Position numbers and translations under genes: made by a program
In this document: positions 46,600 to 57,149 of the stretch, piece after piece
Layout: each line of letters begins with the position of its first letter
How positions within the stretch are numbered: the stretch's first letter is position 1
Assembly (NCBI GenBank): GCA_947624725.1
Contig: CANQLP010000002.1
Span: forward strand, 62,001-126,000
Length of the DNA stretch: 64,000 nucleotides
Source: an uncultured Clostridia bacterium
GTDB taxonomy: Bacteria; Bacillota_A; Clostridia; TANB77; CAG-508
Direction: 5' to 3'
The notes under the pieces: model-generated
Database searches by the model: none
What the model was told of the DNA's origin: nothing
Seen by the model: the letters and a program-made list of their open reading frames with translations, nothing else

Positions 46600-48452
46600 A
46601 TGGCAGGAGTTTTAGACAGAGTAAATAATGTTGAAGATTTAAAAAGACTAACATTAGAAGAAAAAAATGTTTTAGCAGAAGATATAAGAAAATTAATAAT
46701 AGAGACAGTATCTAAAAATGGGGGACATCTTGCTTCAAATTTAGGAGTAGTTGAACTTACAATAGCTATACATAGTGTATTTAATGCACCAAACGATAAG
46801 ATTATATGGGATGTAGGACATCAAAGCTATGTACATAAAATACTTACAGGTAGAAAAGATAAAATGCCAACACTTAGACAATTTGGTGGAATGGCAGGAT
46901 TCCCAAAGACTTGCGAATCTGAATTTGATAGCTTTGATACAGGGCATAGCAGTACATCTATATCTGTCGCACTTGGAATGGCAACTGCAAGAGACTTAAA
47001 GGCAGAAAATAGACATATTATCAGCATCATAGGAGATGGAGCACTTACGCGGTGGAATGGCATTAGAAGCACTTAATCATGCAGGAAGTTCCAAGACAAA
47101 TTTAATAGTTATTTTGAATGATAATGAAATGAGCATTTCAAAAAATGTAGGAGGTATTTCTTCATTTTTAAGTCGAGTTAGAACTAGAAAGTTTTATAAA
47201 AAATCTAGTAAATATATAAAAGATGCTGTATTAAAACTTCCAAAAGGAAGTAACAAAATAATAAAATTGATTAGGAGAATAAAATACAGTATTAAGCAAT
47301 TGTTTATACCTAATATGCTTTTTGAAGATTTGGGTTTTAAATATTTTGGACCAGTTGATGGGCATAATATAGAAAAACTTGAAAACATTTTAAAAATGAG
47401 CAAAGATATAGAAGGACCAATCCTTATACATGTTGTAACTAAAAAGGGAAAAGGATATAAGCCAGCAGAAGAAAATCCAGATAAATTTCATAGTGCATCT
47501 AATTTTGATATTGAAACAGGGGAGAGTAAGAAGGAAAAACAAACTGATTATTCAAAAGTATTTGGAGAAAAGTTGGTAAGCCTAGCAAAAGAAAACAAGA
47601 AAATAGTTGCAATAACAGCTGCGATGACAGATGGAACTGGTCTTACAAATTTTGCAAAAGAATTTCCAGATAGATTTTTCGATGTAGGAATTGCAGAACA
47701 ACACGCACTTCGGATTTGCTGCAGGTCTTGCAAAAGAAGGTCTAATACCAGTTGTTCCAATTTATTCATCATTTTATCAAAGAGCATTTGACCAAGTTAT
47801 ACATGATGTTGCACTTCAAAATTTGCCAGTTGTAATGTGTGTAGATAGAGCAGGAATTGTCGGAAATGATGGAGAAACTCATCAGGGGATTTTTGATTTG
47901 TCGTTTTTCTCGATTATTCCAAATCTTGTAATTATGGCACCAAAAGATTTTAAAGAATTTGAAAATATGCTAGAATATGCAATTTCTTTAAAAAAGCCAG
48001 TAGTTATAAGATACCCAAGAGGTGGGGAAGGAAAGCTAAAATTTGATATTCATGAAAGTTTAGAAAATAACACATGTGAAATACTAAAAACAGGTTCAGA
48101 CTTAAGTATAATTGCAATCGGAAAGATGGTAGAAAGAGCAGTAGAAGTAAGTAACATATTAGAAAAACAAGGCAAATCAGTTGAAGTAATAAATGCAAGA
48201 TTTTTAAAACCATTAGATGAGAATAAAATCTTAGAATCCATAAATAAGACAAAAAAAGTTATAACAATAGAAGATAATATAATAATTGGAGGCTTAGGAA
48301 GTAAGATAGAGGAGCTAATTGTAAAACATAACTTACAAAATATTGCCTTTAAGAAATATGGCTATCCAGATGAATTTATAAAGCATGGAAGTACATCAGA
48401 AATCGAAGATAAATATGGCCTTACAGCCGAAAAAATAGCAGGGGACAATTAA
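46600..48452 (+). CDS. dxs: 1-deoxy-D-xylulose-5-phosphate synthase (two CGGN sites)
   Basis: Thiamine-diphosphate enzyme that makes DXP for isoprenoids, about 617 residues. [15 protein letters not shown], the TPP motif [57 protein letters not shown] and [18 protein letters not shown] are present. Two in-frame CGG triplets (47050-47052, codon 151; 47711-47713) split the conventional frame in three. Skipping each C restores the glycine of the ThDP-binding GDGALTGG motif and of EQHALGFAAG. As a central gene it is expected to be functional, which argues against decay. The stop overlaps that of the convergent Lon gene. Confidence 0.95.
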
Positions 48453-50847
48453 TGTCCTCTGCTTATGCTTGCATATTTTTTAAGTTTTTCATATGCTAGA
48501 TAATTTATGGTTCCAGCTGGGAAGTTTCCATATTTATCTTTCTTTCCTGCTGGTACTCCAGTTAATACCTGTATTCCTTCTTCAATTGTAGAAACAGCGT
48601 AAACATGGAAAAGATTATTTTTTACAGCTTCTACTACTTCATCATTAAGATTTAAGTTTTTAACATTTTGTATTGGAATTAAAACTCCATGGCTTCCGGT
48701 CTAAACCTCTCATTTTGCATACTTGGAAAAATCCTTCTATTTTTTCATTTACACCACCTATTGGTTGAATTTCACCTTTTTGGTTTACTGAACCAGTAAC
48801 AGCTATTGCTTGATTTATTGGAATTTCAGAAAGGCTAGAAAGCAAAGCATAAAGCTCAGTGCTCGAAGCACTATCTCCATCAACTCCATTATATAGTTGT
48901 TCAAAACAAATACTTGCAGAAAGTGAAAGAGGTATTTCTTGTGCAAATAATTCTCCAATATATCCACTTAAGATAAGTACACCTTTTGAATGAGTAGAAC
49001 CAGATAATTCAACTTCACGCTCAATATTAATAATTCCAGATTTGCCTGTAAATGTATTTACTGTAATTTTTGCAGGCTTTCCAAAACTATAATCTCCAGT
49101 TCCCATAATCGTAAGACCGTTTATTTGTCCAACTTCAAATCCAGAAGTTTTAATTAAAAGTGTATTATCCTTAATCATTTCAGAGTATCTTTCATCATAT
49201 TTCTTAACTCTTTGCATTTTTTCTGCAACTGCTTTATTTACAAATTCTTCTGTTACAACCTTTGAGTGAGCAAGTGTTGCCCATGTAGCAGCTTCTGCAA
49301 TTACCTGAGATAAATCTGTAAATTTTGTAGATAATTTTGATTTATCATCTGCCAAACGAGAAGCATATTCAATTAACCTTGCAACAGCATTTTTGTCTAA
49401 ATGAGGTAATTCCTCTTTTTCACAGAAAGAATGTACAAATCTTGCAAGTTTAAGAATATTATCATCTGTCCTTGGTGCATCTTCTGCAAATTCAACTTTT
49501 ATTTTAAATAGTTTTCTAAAATCTGGATCCATATTAAGCAAAGTATGATAAATGTTTGCATTTCCTATCAATATAACTTTTAAATCAAGAGGAATTGGCT
49601 GTGGTTTTAAAGAAACCATAACCATAGCATTTCTTTGCTCTAAAGAGTTATCCACGCTAATTTCCTTTGTACGCAAAACTCTTTTTAATGTATCATAGCA
49701 AACAGGATTTGTAAGTAAATCTTCTGCTTGGAATATTATATATCCACCATTTGCTTTTTGCATAAGACCAGCTTTTAACATTGTATAATCTGTTCTAAGA
49801 GTTCCCATGTAATTTTCATATTCAAGTTTTCCAAAAATATTTTGGAATGTATAGTTAGAATCCATGATGACAGGTGCACCTTCAAGCTTGCTATTGTCAA
49901 CAAAAAGATTTACTCTGTAATTTAACCATGGCTTTGGTGGTTCTTTTTGTGGAACTGGCATCATCATTGGCGGTTGATTTGGAGCACTTTCTGGTTTGTC
50001 TAAAAATAAATGTACATTTTTTACAATATCTTTTTTGATATTGTCTAAAAATTGATTAATTATTTTATTTCTTTTATATTTTGCTTTAATGAAGTTTATA
50101 TGAACATTAACTGTAAGTAAAGAAATATTAGACTGCCATTCTTGTATCTTTTTTTCCGATTCTTTTTCGATAATTTTGATTTCACTAATAGTGCTCATAA
50201 TTTGCTCTTGAACAATATTAGATTTTTCTTCAAATTGTTGCTTAATTGCATCATCTAATGCATTAAATTCTTCTTCTTGCAGAGTTTTACCTTCATAAAT
50301 TGGCATCATATAAATTCCGGTTTTGTGCTGTTTTAACTTCAAAACCATGCTTCATAGATTCTTTATTTAATTTTTCAAGTAAAATATTCCTTTTTTGCTC
50401 ATATTCTTGTTTAATTAAAGCTTTTTCTTTTTCAAAATCTTCATTATTAAAAGTTTTATTTATATCAGCTTTTACATCTTTAATAAAACTTTCCATTGTT
50501 TCTTGAAATTCAGCTCCTTGTCCTGCTGGAAGAGAAAGAGCAATAGGCTCATTTGGATTGTCAAAATTGTAGAGATAGCACCAATCACAAGGTACTTTTT
50601 TCTTTACAGAGATTTTGTCTAAATAATTTTTAGTATACATTGTTTTACCAACGCCACTTGGACCTTCTACATAAAGGTTATATCCATTAACATCAACATT
50701 AAGTCCAAATTCAAGAGCAGTTATCCCGCGCTCTTGTCCGATTCCTTTATTTGTAGGTTCAAGCTCCTCAGTCGTTTCGAAATTAAATTTTGCTGTTGAA
50801 CAATAATTTTTAAGATCCTTATAACTTAATTCATTTTTCTTTTGCAT
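48449..50847 (-). CDS. lonB: LonB-like ATP-dependent protease (two CGGN sites)
   Basis: About 798 residues of the Lon-related AAA_32 family. Walker A lies in YVEGPSGVGKTMYTKN (about residue 67), then a coiled coil, the VIMVSLKPQPIPLDLKVILIGN AAA core, and the Lon protease domain with the Ser of DGDSASSTE and Lys of GGVNEKIEGFF. CGG at 50317-50319 (codon 177) and 48696-48698 split the frame; skipping each C restores VKTAQN-GIYMMPIYEGK and MRGLD-GSHGVLIPIQNV, both characteristic. The C-terminus then extends to 48449, 212 bases past the conventional end, overlapping the dxs stop. Confidence 0.93.
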
Positions 50848-50883
50848 TTTTATTATCCTTTCTAAAATTTATTCATATGTAAA

Positions 50884-51349
50884 TTAATTAAAATATTTTG
50901 TCATTATATATGCATCAAATTGATTGTTATAATATTTTTTTCTTTTGCCGTATGGTTTTAAAACCATATTTTTTGTATAAATGTATTGCAGGTAAATTTT
51001 GTTCATTTACTTCCAAAGTAAGAAAAGATGCTTTATCCTTTGCTTCATCAATTAAAGCTTCGAGAAGTTTTGAACCGATTTTTAAATTCCTTTTGTCTTT
51101 TTTCACAGCGATATTTGCAATATGTGCTTCATCTAAAATAAAGTTAATTCCAGCAAATCCTAGAATATCTTCTTCTGATTTTGCAATAATATAAAATGAA
51201 GATTCAGATTCTACATCATTTTTTAGAATATTACTATTCCAAAAATCATCAAAGTTTTCTATGGCAATAGAAGATAAATCTTCTTTTTGCATTTTTCTAA
51301 TGGTTACATCCATTTTTATTTCCTCATAATTTTTTATTTTCTTCAGCAC
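50884..51349 (-). CDS. rimI: Ribosomal-protein-alanine N-acetyltransferase RimI (one CGGN site)
   Basis: GNAT acetyltransferase of 154 residues: VTIRKMQKEDLSSIAIENF, IANIAVKKDKRNLKIGSKLLEALI (acetyl-CoA loop), LTLEVNEQNLPAIHLYKKYGF. In-frame CGG at 50948-50950 (codon 134) does not stop translation at once but diverts it to a 6-residue tail; skipping its C gives GFKTI-GKRKKYYNNQFDAYIM, the exact RimI end pattern (G-x-R-x-x-Y-Y ... D-A-x-I-M), to TAA at 50884. This site shows that the rule applies even where the unshifted ORF looks intact. It overlaps tsaB. Confidence 0.93.
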
Positions 51350-52013
51350 TTGTTCTTTTTAAGTAAAGCGCTGAGATATCAAAAGAATTAAAAATATTTC
51401 CTGCTTTAAACTTATCAAAAGCTGCAATACCAATATATTTAGAGGAAGGGACTAAGTCATCTTCAAAATATATTTCATTTTTCAAATATGATTGTATCAT
51501 ATCTTTATAAAGTATGCCACAATTTCCTACAAAAAATATCTTTTTTTTCAATGAACTTAAATTTTTCAAAAAATCATTAATATTTGAAAAAACAAATTCA
51601 TTTAACTTAACTAAATTTTCGCCTTTTTTTTCAAATAACCCTGCATAAACATTATCATGTTTTGCATCAATCATAGAACAAATAATAGAGTTATCATCAG
51701 CAATATTAGTATAGGCGAGAGCTTCAAGAGATGATACACAAGAACACTGTTTATTTGTAACATCACAAAATGCTTTTACAGTTGAAAGACCAATTCTAAT
51801 ACCTGTAAAAGAACCAGGTCCATTATCACAGGCAAATAAATCAATATCATGAATAGTAGTATTCGTAGTCTTTAATAGCTCATCTATTAAAGGCATTAGA
51901 GTTTCAGAATGATTTTTTACTGCTTGATTTTTCAACTCTTTTATTAGTTTATTATCTTCTAAAAGTGATACTGAAGCTACATCACAAGAAGTTTCAATAG
52001 CCAAAATTTTCAT
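51324..52013 (-). CDS. tsaB: tRNA t6A biosynthesis protein TsaB
   Basis: 229 residues of the ASKHA fold: MKILAIETSCDVASVSLLED, NQAVKNHSETLMPLIDELL, NGPGSFTGIRIGLSTVKAF. With TsaE, TsaD and TsaC it makes threonylcarbamoyl-adenosine at position 37 of tRNAs that read ANN codons. It lies between tsaE and rimI, the common Firmicutes order. Confidence 0.95.
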   Translation of the reverse strand: MKILAIETSCDVASVSLLEDNKLIKELKNQAVKNHSETLMPLIDELLKTTNTTIHDIDLFACDNGPGSFTGIRIGLSTVKAFCDVTNKQCSCVSSLEALAYTNIADDNSIICSMIDAKHDNVYAGLFEKKGENLVKLNEFVFSNINDFLKNLSSLKKKIFFVGNCGILYKDMIQSYLKNEIYFEDDLVPSSKYIGIAAFDKFKAGNIFNSFDISALYLKRTSAEENKKL

Positions 52014-52015
52014 AA

Positions 52016-52444
52016 CTAATTTGTTCCTTCCTTAATAGTTATAATTCTAATATTTTCATCTGATGTGTCTCTCTCAAAATTAACGAATATAGTATTTTCA
52101 GGGAGTATATCTTTTATAATCTCGCCCCATTCGATAATACAAATTCCTTTTTCAAAATATTCATCTCCACCTATATCATAAAAATCATTTGAATCATTTA
52201 ATCTGTAAACATCAAAATGATAGATGGATATATCATTATTTTTGTATTCATTTACTATGGTAAAAGTTGGGCTTGAAATTTCAGACCCTAAATTAAAATA
52301 TTCTAAAATTCCTTGAGTAAACTTCGTTTTACCAGAACCAAGATTACCATTTAATACTATAATATCATTTTTTTTAAGTCTTTTTGCAAAGTCTCTTGCA
52401 AAATTAATTGTATCATTTTCACTTTTTGAAATAAAGGTATCCAT
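52016..52444 (-). CDS. tsaE: tRNA t6A biosynthesis ATPase TsaE
   Basis: 142 residues: P-loop GNLGSGKTKFTQGIL, SPTFTIVNEY, YHFDVYRLND, IEWGE. ATPase that drives turnover of the TsaBD complex. GAGGG eight bases ahead favours the ATG at 52444 over the one at 52459. First gene of tsaE-tsaB-rimI. Confidence 0.94.
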   Translation of the reverse strand: MDTFISKSENDTINFARDFAKRLKKNDIIVLNGNLGSGKTKFTQGILEYFNLGSEISSPTFTIVNEYKNNDISIYHFDVYRLNDSNDFYDIGGDEYFEKGICIIEWGEIIKDILPENTIFVNFERDTSDENIRIITIKEGTN

Positions 52445-52604
52445 ACATATTTCCCTCAAATTTTACTTTATTTTAATAGTATATCACATTTTATTGTATT
52501 TTGTAACATTTTAAGAAAATTTAATAAAATTTTTTATTTGCTTTATAGTTTCTCTTCTGATATAATTTAAAAAAGTATATAAAAAATAGATTGGAATTGA
52601 AAAA

Positions 52605-53756
52605 ATGAAAAAAATATTAATTTGTATTTTTATTGTTATTTTGTGCATTGCTGCATTTGAAGTTTTAAAGGAATTTACCCAAAAGCAAGAGGATGAAAAT
52701 ATAGGAAATATAATAGTAAATGAAGAAGAAGAGGAAGAAAGTAAAGAAATATTTGCAAAATATTTGGATAAAGCAAAAGAAAAAATGGAAACTATGACTC
52801 TTGATGAAAAAATAGGACAGTTATTTTTAGTGCGTTATCCAGGAACAATTGCAAGCGAAGAACTAGCAAAATATCACTTTGGAGGACTTTTGCTTTTTGA
52901 AAAAGATTTTAAAAATAAAACGGAAGAAGAGGTAAAAACAGAAATTGCAAATCTTCAAAATCAAGTCAAAATTAAGTTATTAATTGGAGTTGATGAAGAA
53001 GGTGGAACAGTTGTAAGAGTTAGCTCTAATAAAAATCTAGCAAACGAAAGATTTAAGTCTCCTATGGAATTATATAAAGCAGGTGGATTTGAATTAATAA
53101 AAGAAGATACAATACAAAAAAGTAATTTATTATATAATCTAGGAATTAACTTAAACCTAGCACCGGTTGTAGATATATCTACAAATAGCAGTGATTATAT
53201 TTATCAAAGAACTCTTGGAGAAGGAGCAGAAAATACAAGTATTTATGCAAAAACAGTTATAGAAGCTAGTAAAGATGGAAAAGTTTCATATGTGCTTAAA
53301 CATTTCCCAGGATACGGAAATAATTTAGATACACATACTGGTATATCAATTGACAGTAGATCATATGATGAAATTGTAAATCATGATTTGTTACCATTTA
53401 AGGAGGGGATTAACGCAGGGGCAGAAGCAGTTTTGGTAAATCATAATATTGTAAAAAGTATTGATGGAGAAAATTCTGCATCACTTTCAAAAGAAATTCA
53501 TAGAATTTTAAGAGAAGATTTAGAATTTACCGGAATTATTATAACAGATGATTTAGAAATGAAGGCTATAAAAGATGATGTAAACGCAACTAAAAAAGCA
53601 GTTTTAGCAGGTAATGATATAATGATAGTTACAGACTACAAAACAAGTATAGAGGCAGTAAAAAATGCGATAAATAGTGGAGAAATTACAGAAGATATAA
53701 TAAATGATAGAGTACAAAGAATTCTTGCTTGGAAATGCTATAAAGGTTTAATATAA
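52605..53756 (+). CDS. nagZ: Glycoside hydrolase family 3, beta-N-acetylhexosaminidase-like
   Basis: 383 residues with an N-terminal membrane anchor (ILICIFIVILCIAAFEVL), an acidic linker, and a GH3 barrel: LIGVDEEGGTVVR, NLAPVVDIST, the NagZ motif KHFPGYGN with the catalytic His-Asp loop, and IITDDLEMKAI with the nucleophile Asp. Probably trims muropeptides at the cell surface. Confidence 0.9.
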   Translation: MKKILICIFIVILCIAAFEVLKEFTQKQEDENIGNIIVNEEEEEESKEIFAKYLDKAKEKMETMTLDEKIGQLFLVRYPGTIASEELAKYHFGGLLLFEKDFKNKTEEEVKTEIANLQNQVKIKLLIGVDEEGGTVVRVSSNKNLANERFKSPMELYKAGGFELIKEDTIQKSNLLYNLGINLNLAPVVDISTNSSDYIYQRTLGEGAENTSIYAKTVIEASKDGKVSYVLKHFPGYGNNLDTHTGISIDSRSYDEIVNHDLLPFKEGINAGAEAVLVNHNIVKSIDGENSASLSKEIHRILREDLEFTGIIITDDLEMKAIKDDVNATKKAVLAGNDIMIVTDYKTSIEAVKNAINSGEITEDIINDRVQRILAWKCYKGLI

Positions 53757-53871
53757 GTACTCATAGGTAAATATTAACTCATAGATGTCTTAAAAAGTTT
53801 ATAATTTAATGTTAATATAAAATTAACGCGAGAGGTTAAGCTAACCAATATGTAAAAATAAGGAGGTTATC

Positions 53872-54204
53872 ATGGCATTAGATTATAAACTAATAGGAGA
53901 AAGATTAAAAAAGATAAGAATTGAAAAGGGAATAACACAAGAAAAATTAGCAGAACTTATGAAAGTTTCTATTGCATATATTAGCAGAATAGAAACAGGA
54001 AAAACAAATATAAATTTGAAAAGATTAAATGAAATGTGTACTTTGCTTGAAACTTCTGAATCTTATGTATTAAACGGAGTTGCAGATGATTCATCAGAAT
54101 ACTTAAATAATGAGCTAAGCTCTGTATTAAAAGATTGTTCTGCAAAAGATAAAGAGTTAATTTATCAAATTGCGACAATAATTTCTGAAAAGAAAAATAA
54201 GTAA
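53872..54204 (+). CDS. XRE-family transcriptional regulator
   Basis: 110 residues with an HTH_3 domain at the start: LIGERLKKIRIEKGITQEKLAELMKVSIAYISRIETGK. The C-terminal half (about 75-110) is helical and charged. It precedes an M15 peptidase gene by 35 bases. AAGGAGG precedes the ATG. The regulated target is unknown. Confidence 0.88.
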   Translation: MALDYKLIGERLKKIRIEKGITQEKLAELMKVSIAYISRIETGKTNINLKRLNEMCTLLETSESYVLNGVADDSSEYLNNELSSVLKDCSAKDKELIYQIATIISEKKNK

Positions 54205-54239
54205 ATTTATTTATAAAGTTTTGCTTTGCCCATTTTATT

Positions 54240-54974
54240 ATGAAAAAAATTATATATTTGTCTATAACTATGTTATGTACATACCTAGTACTAACATTTA
54301 TTTCAGGTGTAGAAGAAAATATTAGTTTTAATAATTGGATGAATAATGAAATAGGGGAGAATAAGGTAGTAGAAGAAGAAATGAAAGAAGTATCAGAAAA
54401 TATAGTATTCGAAAGTAATTCTATACCAAGCAATATATTAAGCAAAATGATAGGAAATTCAATTCCTGAAGAATATAAAAATGAAGTTAATATAAATAAA
54501 TTAGCATATTTAAAAATAACTTATTTAGGATTTGATGAGAAAACTCATATTGGAGAACTTATAGTAAACAGAAAAATTGCAGACGAGGTATTAGATATTT
54601 TCAAAGAAATTTATTATAGCAAATATCAGATTGAAAAAATTAAATTAATAGATGAATATGAAGCAGATGATGAAAAATCTATGGAAGATAATAATACATC
54701 TGCTTTTTGCTATAGGAAAATTGCAAATACGAATAGTTTATCAAATCATTCAAAAGGAACAGCAATAGATATTAACCCAATGTATAATCCATATATTACA
54801 AAATCTTCAATTTTGCCAGTAAATGCAGAAGAATATGTAAATAGAAGTAATACACAAAAAGGCACTATTCAAAAAGGAGATGCTGTATATAATGCATTTA
54901 TAAAAAGAGGATGGACATGGGGAGGAGAATGGAAAGGCATCAAAGATTATCAGCATTTTGAAAAAAATATATAA
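54240..54974 (+). CDS. M15-family D-Ala-D-Ala carboxypeptidase-like protein
   Basis: 244 residues. Signal sequence at residues 1-20 (IIYLSITMLCTYLVLTFISG), then the M15_4 peptidase domain: SAFCYRKIANTNSLSNHSKGTAIDINP (zinc His and Asp) and RGWTWGGEWKGIKDYQHFEK (second His). Cleaves cell-wall peptides. There is no obvious ribosome site; it may be coupled to the regulator upstream. Confidence 0.87.
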   Translation: MKKIIYLSITMLCTYLVLTFISGVEENISFNNWMNNEIGENKVVEEEMKEVSENIVFESNSIPSNILSKMIGNSIPEEYKNEVNINKLAYLKITYLGFDEKTHIGELIVNRKIADEVLDIFKEIYYSKYQIEKIKLIDEYEADDEKSMEDNNTSAFCYRKIANTNSLSNHSKGTAIDINPMYNPYITKSSILPVNAEEYVNRSNTQKGTIQKGDAVYNAFIKRGWTWGGEWKGIKDYQHFEKNI

Positions 54975-54980
54975 AAAATG

Positions 54981-55009
54981 CTTGATAAATAAAATAAATC
55001 GTGCTATAA
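54981..55009 (+). promoter_or_regulatory. Promoter of the small cassette
   Basis: TTGATA (54981-54986) and TATAAT (55004-55009), 17 bases apart. Confidence 0.7.
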
Positions 55010-55043
55010 TAGGCAAGTAACTTAAAGTTTTAGCACCTTTAAG

Positions 55044-55079
55044 AGTCAATCTTAGGAGGTGCGAACCTCCAAGATGACT
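55044..55079 (+). other. Strong leader hairpin
   Basis: AGTCAATCTTAGGAGGT-GCGA-ACCTCCAAGATGACT: a 15-16 pair stem in the 5' leader. It contains an AGGAGG copy that would be hidden in the stem; the actual ribosome site GGAGGT follows just after. Possible RNA-level control. Confidence 0.5.
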
Positions 55080-55096
55080 ATATGGAGGTAATAAGC

Positions 55097-55411
55097 ATGT
55101 TTGATTTATTCAAAAGAAACAAAAAATTAGGGAATGGAAGTAGCGAAAATAACGCTACAAGCGAGATTACCAGAGAATCAGTTTTTCCAACAGCAGAGGA
55201 AATGCTTGCAGAATCAAGTCAGAAGTGGCCTCAGCTTACTGCAGAAGTAATTGTGGAAAAGTTGCACAGCGAAAGTGCTAGTGGAGAGAGGAAAGCTTTT
55301 TTCTATAATTCAACTTTATCGGTAGAGAATAAAGAAGAACTGAAAAAACAGGGATACAGAGTAGAACAAGGTGAAATCTTTGGAACACCTTTTGTTAAGA
55401 TTTTCTGGTAA
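55097..55411 (+). CDS. Small hypothetical protein, probably acquired
   Basis: 104 residues starting MFDLFKRNKKLGNGSSENN, with a Ser/Asn linker and a folded part EEMLAESSQKWPQLTAEVIVEKLH to GTPFVKIFW. Base composition is clearly higher in GC than in the neighbours. GGAGGTAATAAGC favours the ATG at 55097 over that at 55082. Not recognised. A strong terminator follows. Confidence 0.6.
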   Translation: MFDLFKRNKKLGNGSSENNATSEITRESVFPTAEEMLAESSQKWPQLTAEVIVEKLHSESASGERKAFFYNSTLSVENKEELKKQGYRVEQGEIFGTPFVKIFW

Positions 55412-55418
55412 GAATTTT

Positions 55419-55456
55419 GCGTGGTCATCGTTTATGCGGTGACCACGCATTTTTTT
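55419..55456 (+). terminator. Terminator of the small cassette
   Basis: GCGTGGTCATCG and GCGGTGACCACGC arms followed by eight T residues. Confidence 0.9.
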
Positions 55457-55559
55457 TACTTATATAGATTTCTAAGAAATAAAGTTCTTTAAGGATATTT
55501 TATTTTTCTTCTTTTTATGATATACTTTTAATATAATATCTATTTAAGGAGTAATCAAA

Positions 55560-56504
55560 ATGTATAAGAGTCACTATGGTGTATCTAGTCAAAGTGAAAT
55601 GAAACACTATGATCGTATTTGTTCTATGCTTTTAAACATGGCAAAAGATGAAGATACTAAACAAAAGATGGGCGAAATACTTTATAATGGGCAATATTGT
55701 GATTATGTTGTAGATACCAATTTAACTAATAAAGGTAATATTTCGTTGGAAATGCATAAACGCGCTTCAATTGCATATATTTTAGCCACTACCCCAGAAA
55801 CATTTGATATGCTTTCTCAAAATAATATCAATTTATTCCATGGCACAAATATTTATGCATTACCTAGCATTTTAAGTTATGGTATAAATAGTTTTGATGA
55901 ATTATCAAAAAAGGGAATAGAAGTTTCAACTGGTGAAGATTGGTCAAGAAGAAACGGTGGAAGAAATTTTATTAGTTTTACAGATGATTTAAAAACAGCA
56001 CTAGATTATGCAAGTATCAAGCCTTTATCTGAAGATTCACAAAATGATAATTCTTTTGGCATACTTATAGGTATTTCTTCAAATGATATAAACAAATTGC
56101 AAACTCGTAGAATTATTTCTGATACACCAGAAATTGGAATTGTAAATAATGTGCCTTTAGAAGATATTAAAATTATTATTGCTCCAGAAAGTAAAATTCC
56201 TTTTGTTCGTAAATTAGTTGGAAATAAACCAATATTAGTTGCTCCTATAAATATAGATGAAAAATTCTATTATATAAATGGAGAGAATTCTGAAATTTTC
56301 ATTGATGATAAAAAAGCAGAAGAATTTATTCAAGGAAAAAATGAGAAGAAAAAATCAATTACTTTTAATGCAGAAGACATAAGAAATTTAGCAAGCAAAA
56401 GAAAATTCTCTGGCATAAAAAATATATATGAAAGCATAAAAGAAATAATTCAAAAAGAATTTCAAATGAAAGGAAAAGATATTGAAAATGATTCAAGACA
56501 ATAA
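55560..56504 (+). CDS. Putative ADP-ribosyltransferase-fold protein
   Basis: 314 residues. NLFHGTNIYALPSILSYGI (about 97-115) followed by GRNFISFTDDLKTALDYASI (about 137-157) is the H-G-T ... S-F-T pattern of ART/PARP-like enzymes that use NAD, where His and Ser/Thr hold the dinucleotide; the catalytic Glu cannot be placed with certainty. The N-terminal 90 residues are helical. The partner gene overlaps its end by 17-23 bases. It might be a toxin or a modifying enzyme; I do not recognise the family. Confidence 0.55.
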   Translation: MYKSHYGVSSQSEMKHYDRICSMLLNMAKDEDTKQKMGEILYNGQYCDYVVDTNLTNKGNISLEMHKRASIAYILATTPETFDMLSQNNINLFHGTNIYALPSILSYGINSFDELSKKGIEVSTGEDWSRRNGGRNFISFTDDLKTALDYASIKPLSEDSQNDNSFGILIGISSNDINKLQTRRIISDTPEIGIVNNVPLEDIKIIIAPESKIPFVRKLVGNKPILVAPINIDEKFYYINGENSEIFIDDKKAEEFIQGKNEKKKSITFNAEDIRNLASKRKFSGIKNIYESIKEIIQKEFQMKGKDIENDSRQ

Positions 56505-56937
56505 TGATGTATGTAAAGAGGTATTTACTATTTTGTCATTTTTTAGTAATGATTTATTAGATAAAGTACCTAATACTGTTATTGAAAAAATAGGCTTTTT
56601 AGCGATGAATTCAGATGCTGATTTTCATATTGATAGAAGAAAAAGTTTAAAAGAGCAAAATATATCAGAAGAAAGCAAAGACTTTATTTCTTTAATATAT
56701 TATAATTACATAGCTGATGAAAAAGAAAAAGGCGAGCTTTTAGAATTGTGGAATGGAAATGAAAATAAATATCAAGATGAATTAGAAAAAAAGTATAATT
56801 CTGATAATCTATTTCCAAATAGAAAAAAAGAAGTGCAAATTAATAATACTGATATGGTAATGGCTGATAATAAAGAAAATTTATTTTCTAAAATCAAAAA
56901 TATTATTAGAAAAATATTTAAGAATAAAAAAGATTGA
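56488..56937 (+). CDS. Hypothetical partner of the ART-like protein
   Basis: About 149 residues, overlapping the ART-like gene (starts possible at TTG 56482 or ATG 56488). Reads KVPNTVIEKIGFLAMNSDADF, NISEESKDFISLIYYNYIADE, ending in a basic tail NIIRKIFKNKKD. Mainly helical and soluble. The tight overlap suggests a functional pair, possibly toxin and antitoxin. The family is not recognised. Confidence 0.6.
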   Translation: MIQDNNDVCKEVFTILSFFSNDLLDKVPNTVIEKIGFLAMNSDADFHIDRRKSLKEQNISEESKDFISLIYYNYIADEKEKGELLELWNGNENKYQDELEKKYNSDNLFPNRKKEVQINNTDMVMADNKENLFSKIKNIIRKIFKNKKD

Positions 56938-56945
56938 AAAATATT

Positions 56946-57019
<74 letters not shown>

Positions 57020-57094
57020 ATACATATTTATTTTAGCATATTTTTTGCATATAGTCTATAAAAATAAAAAAATTTTAAATTTTTTTTGAAAGTA

Positions 57095-57124
57095 TTGACA
57101 TTTATAATATATTTATAGTATAAT
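57095..57124 (+). promoter_or_regulatory. Promoter of tRNA-Leu
   Basis: TTGACA (57095-57100) and TATAAT (57119-57124), 18 bases apart, 26 bases before the tRNA. The tRNA-Gly gene is transcribed divergently. Confidence 0.75.
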
Positions 57125-57149
57125 AATCGTTGCCAGTAAAAAAATAAAT

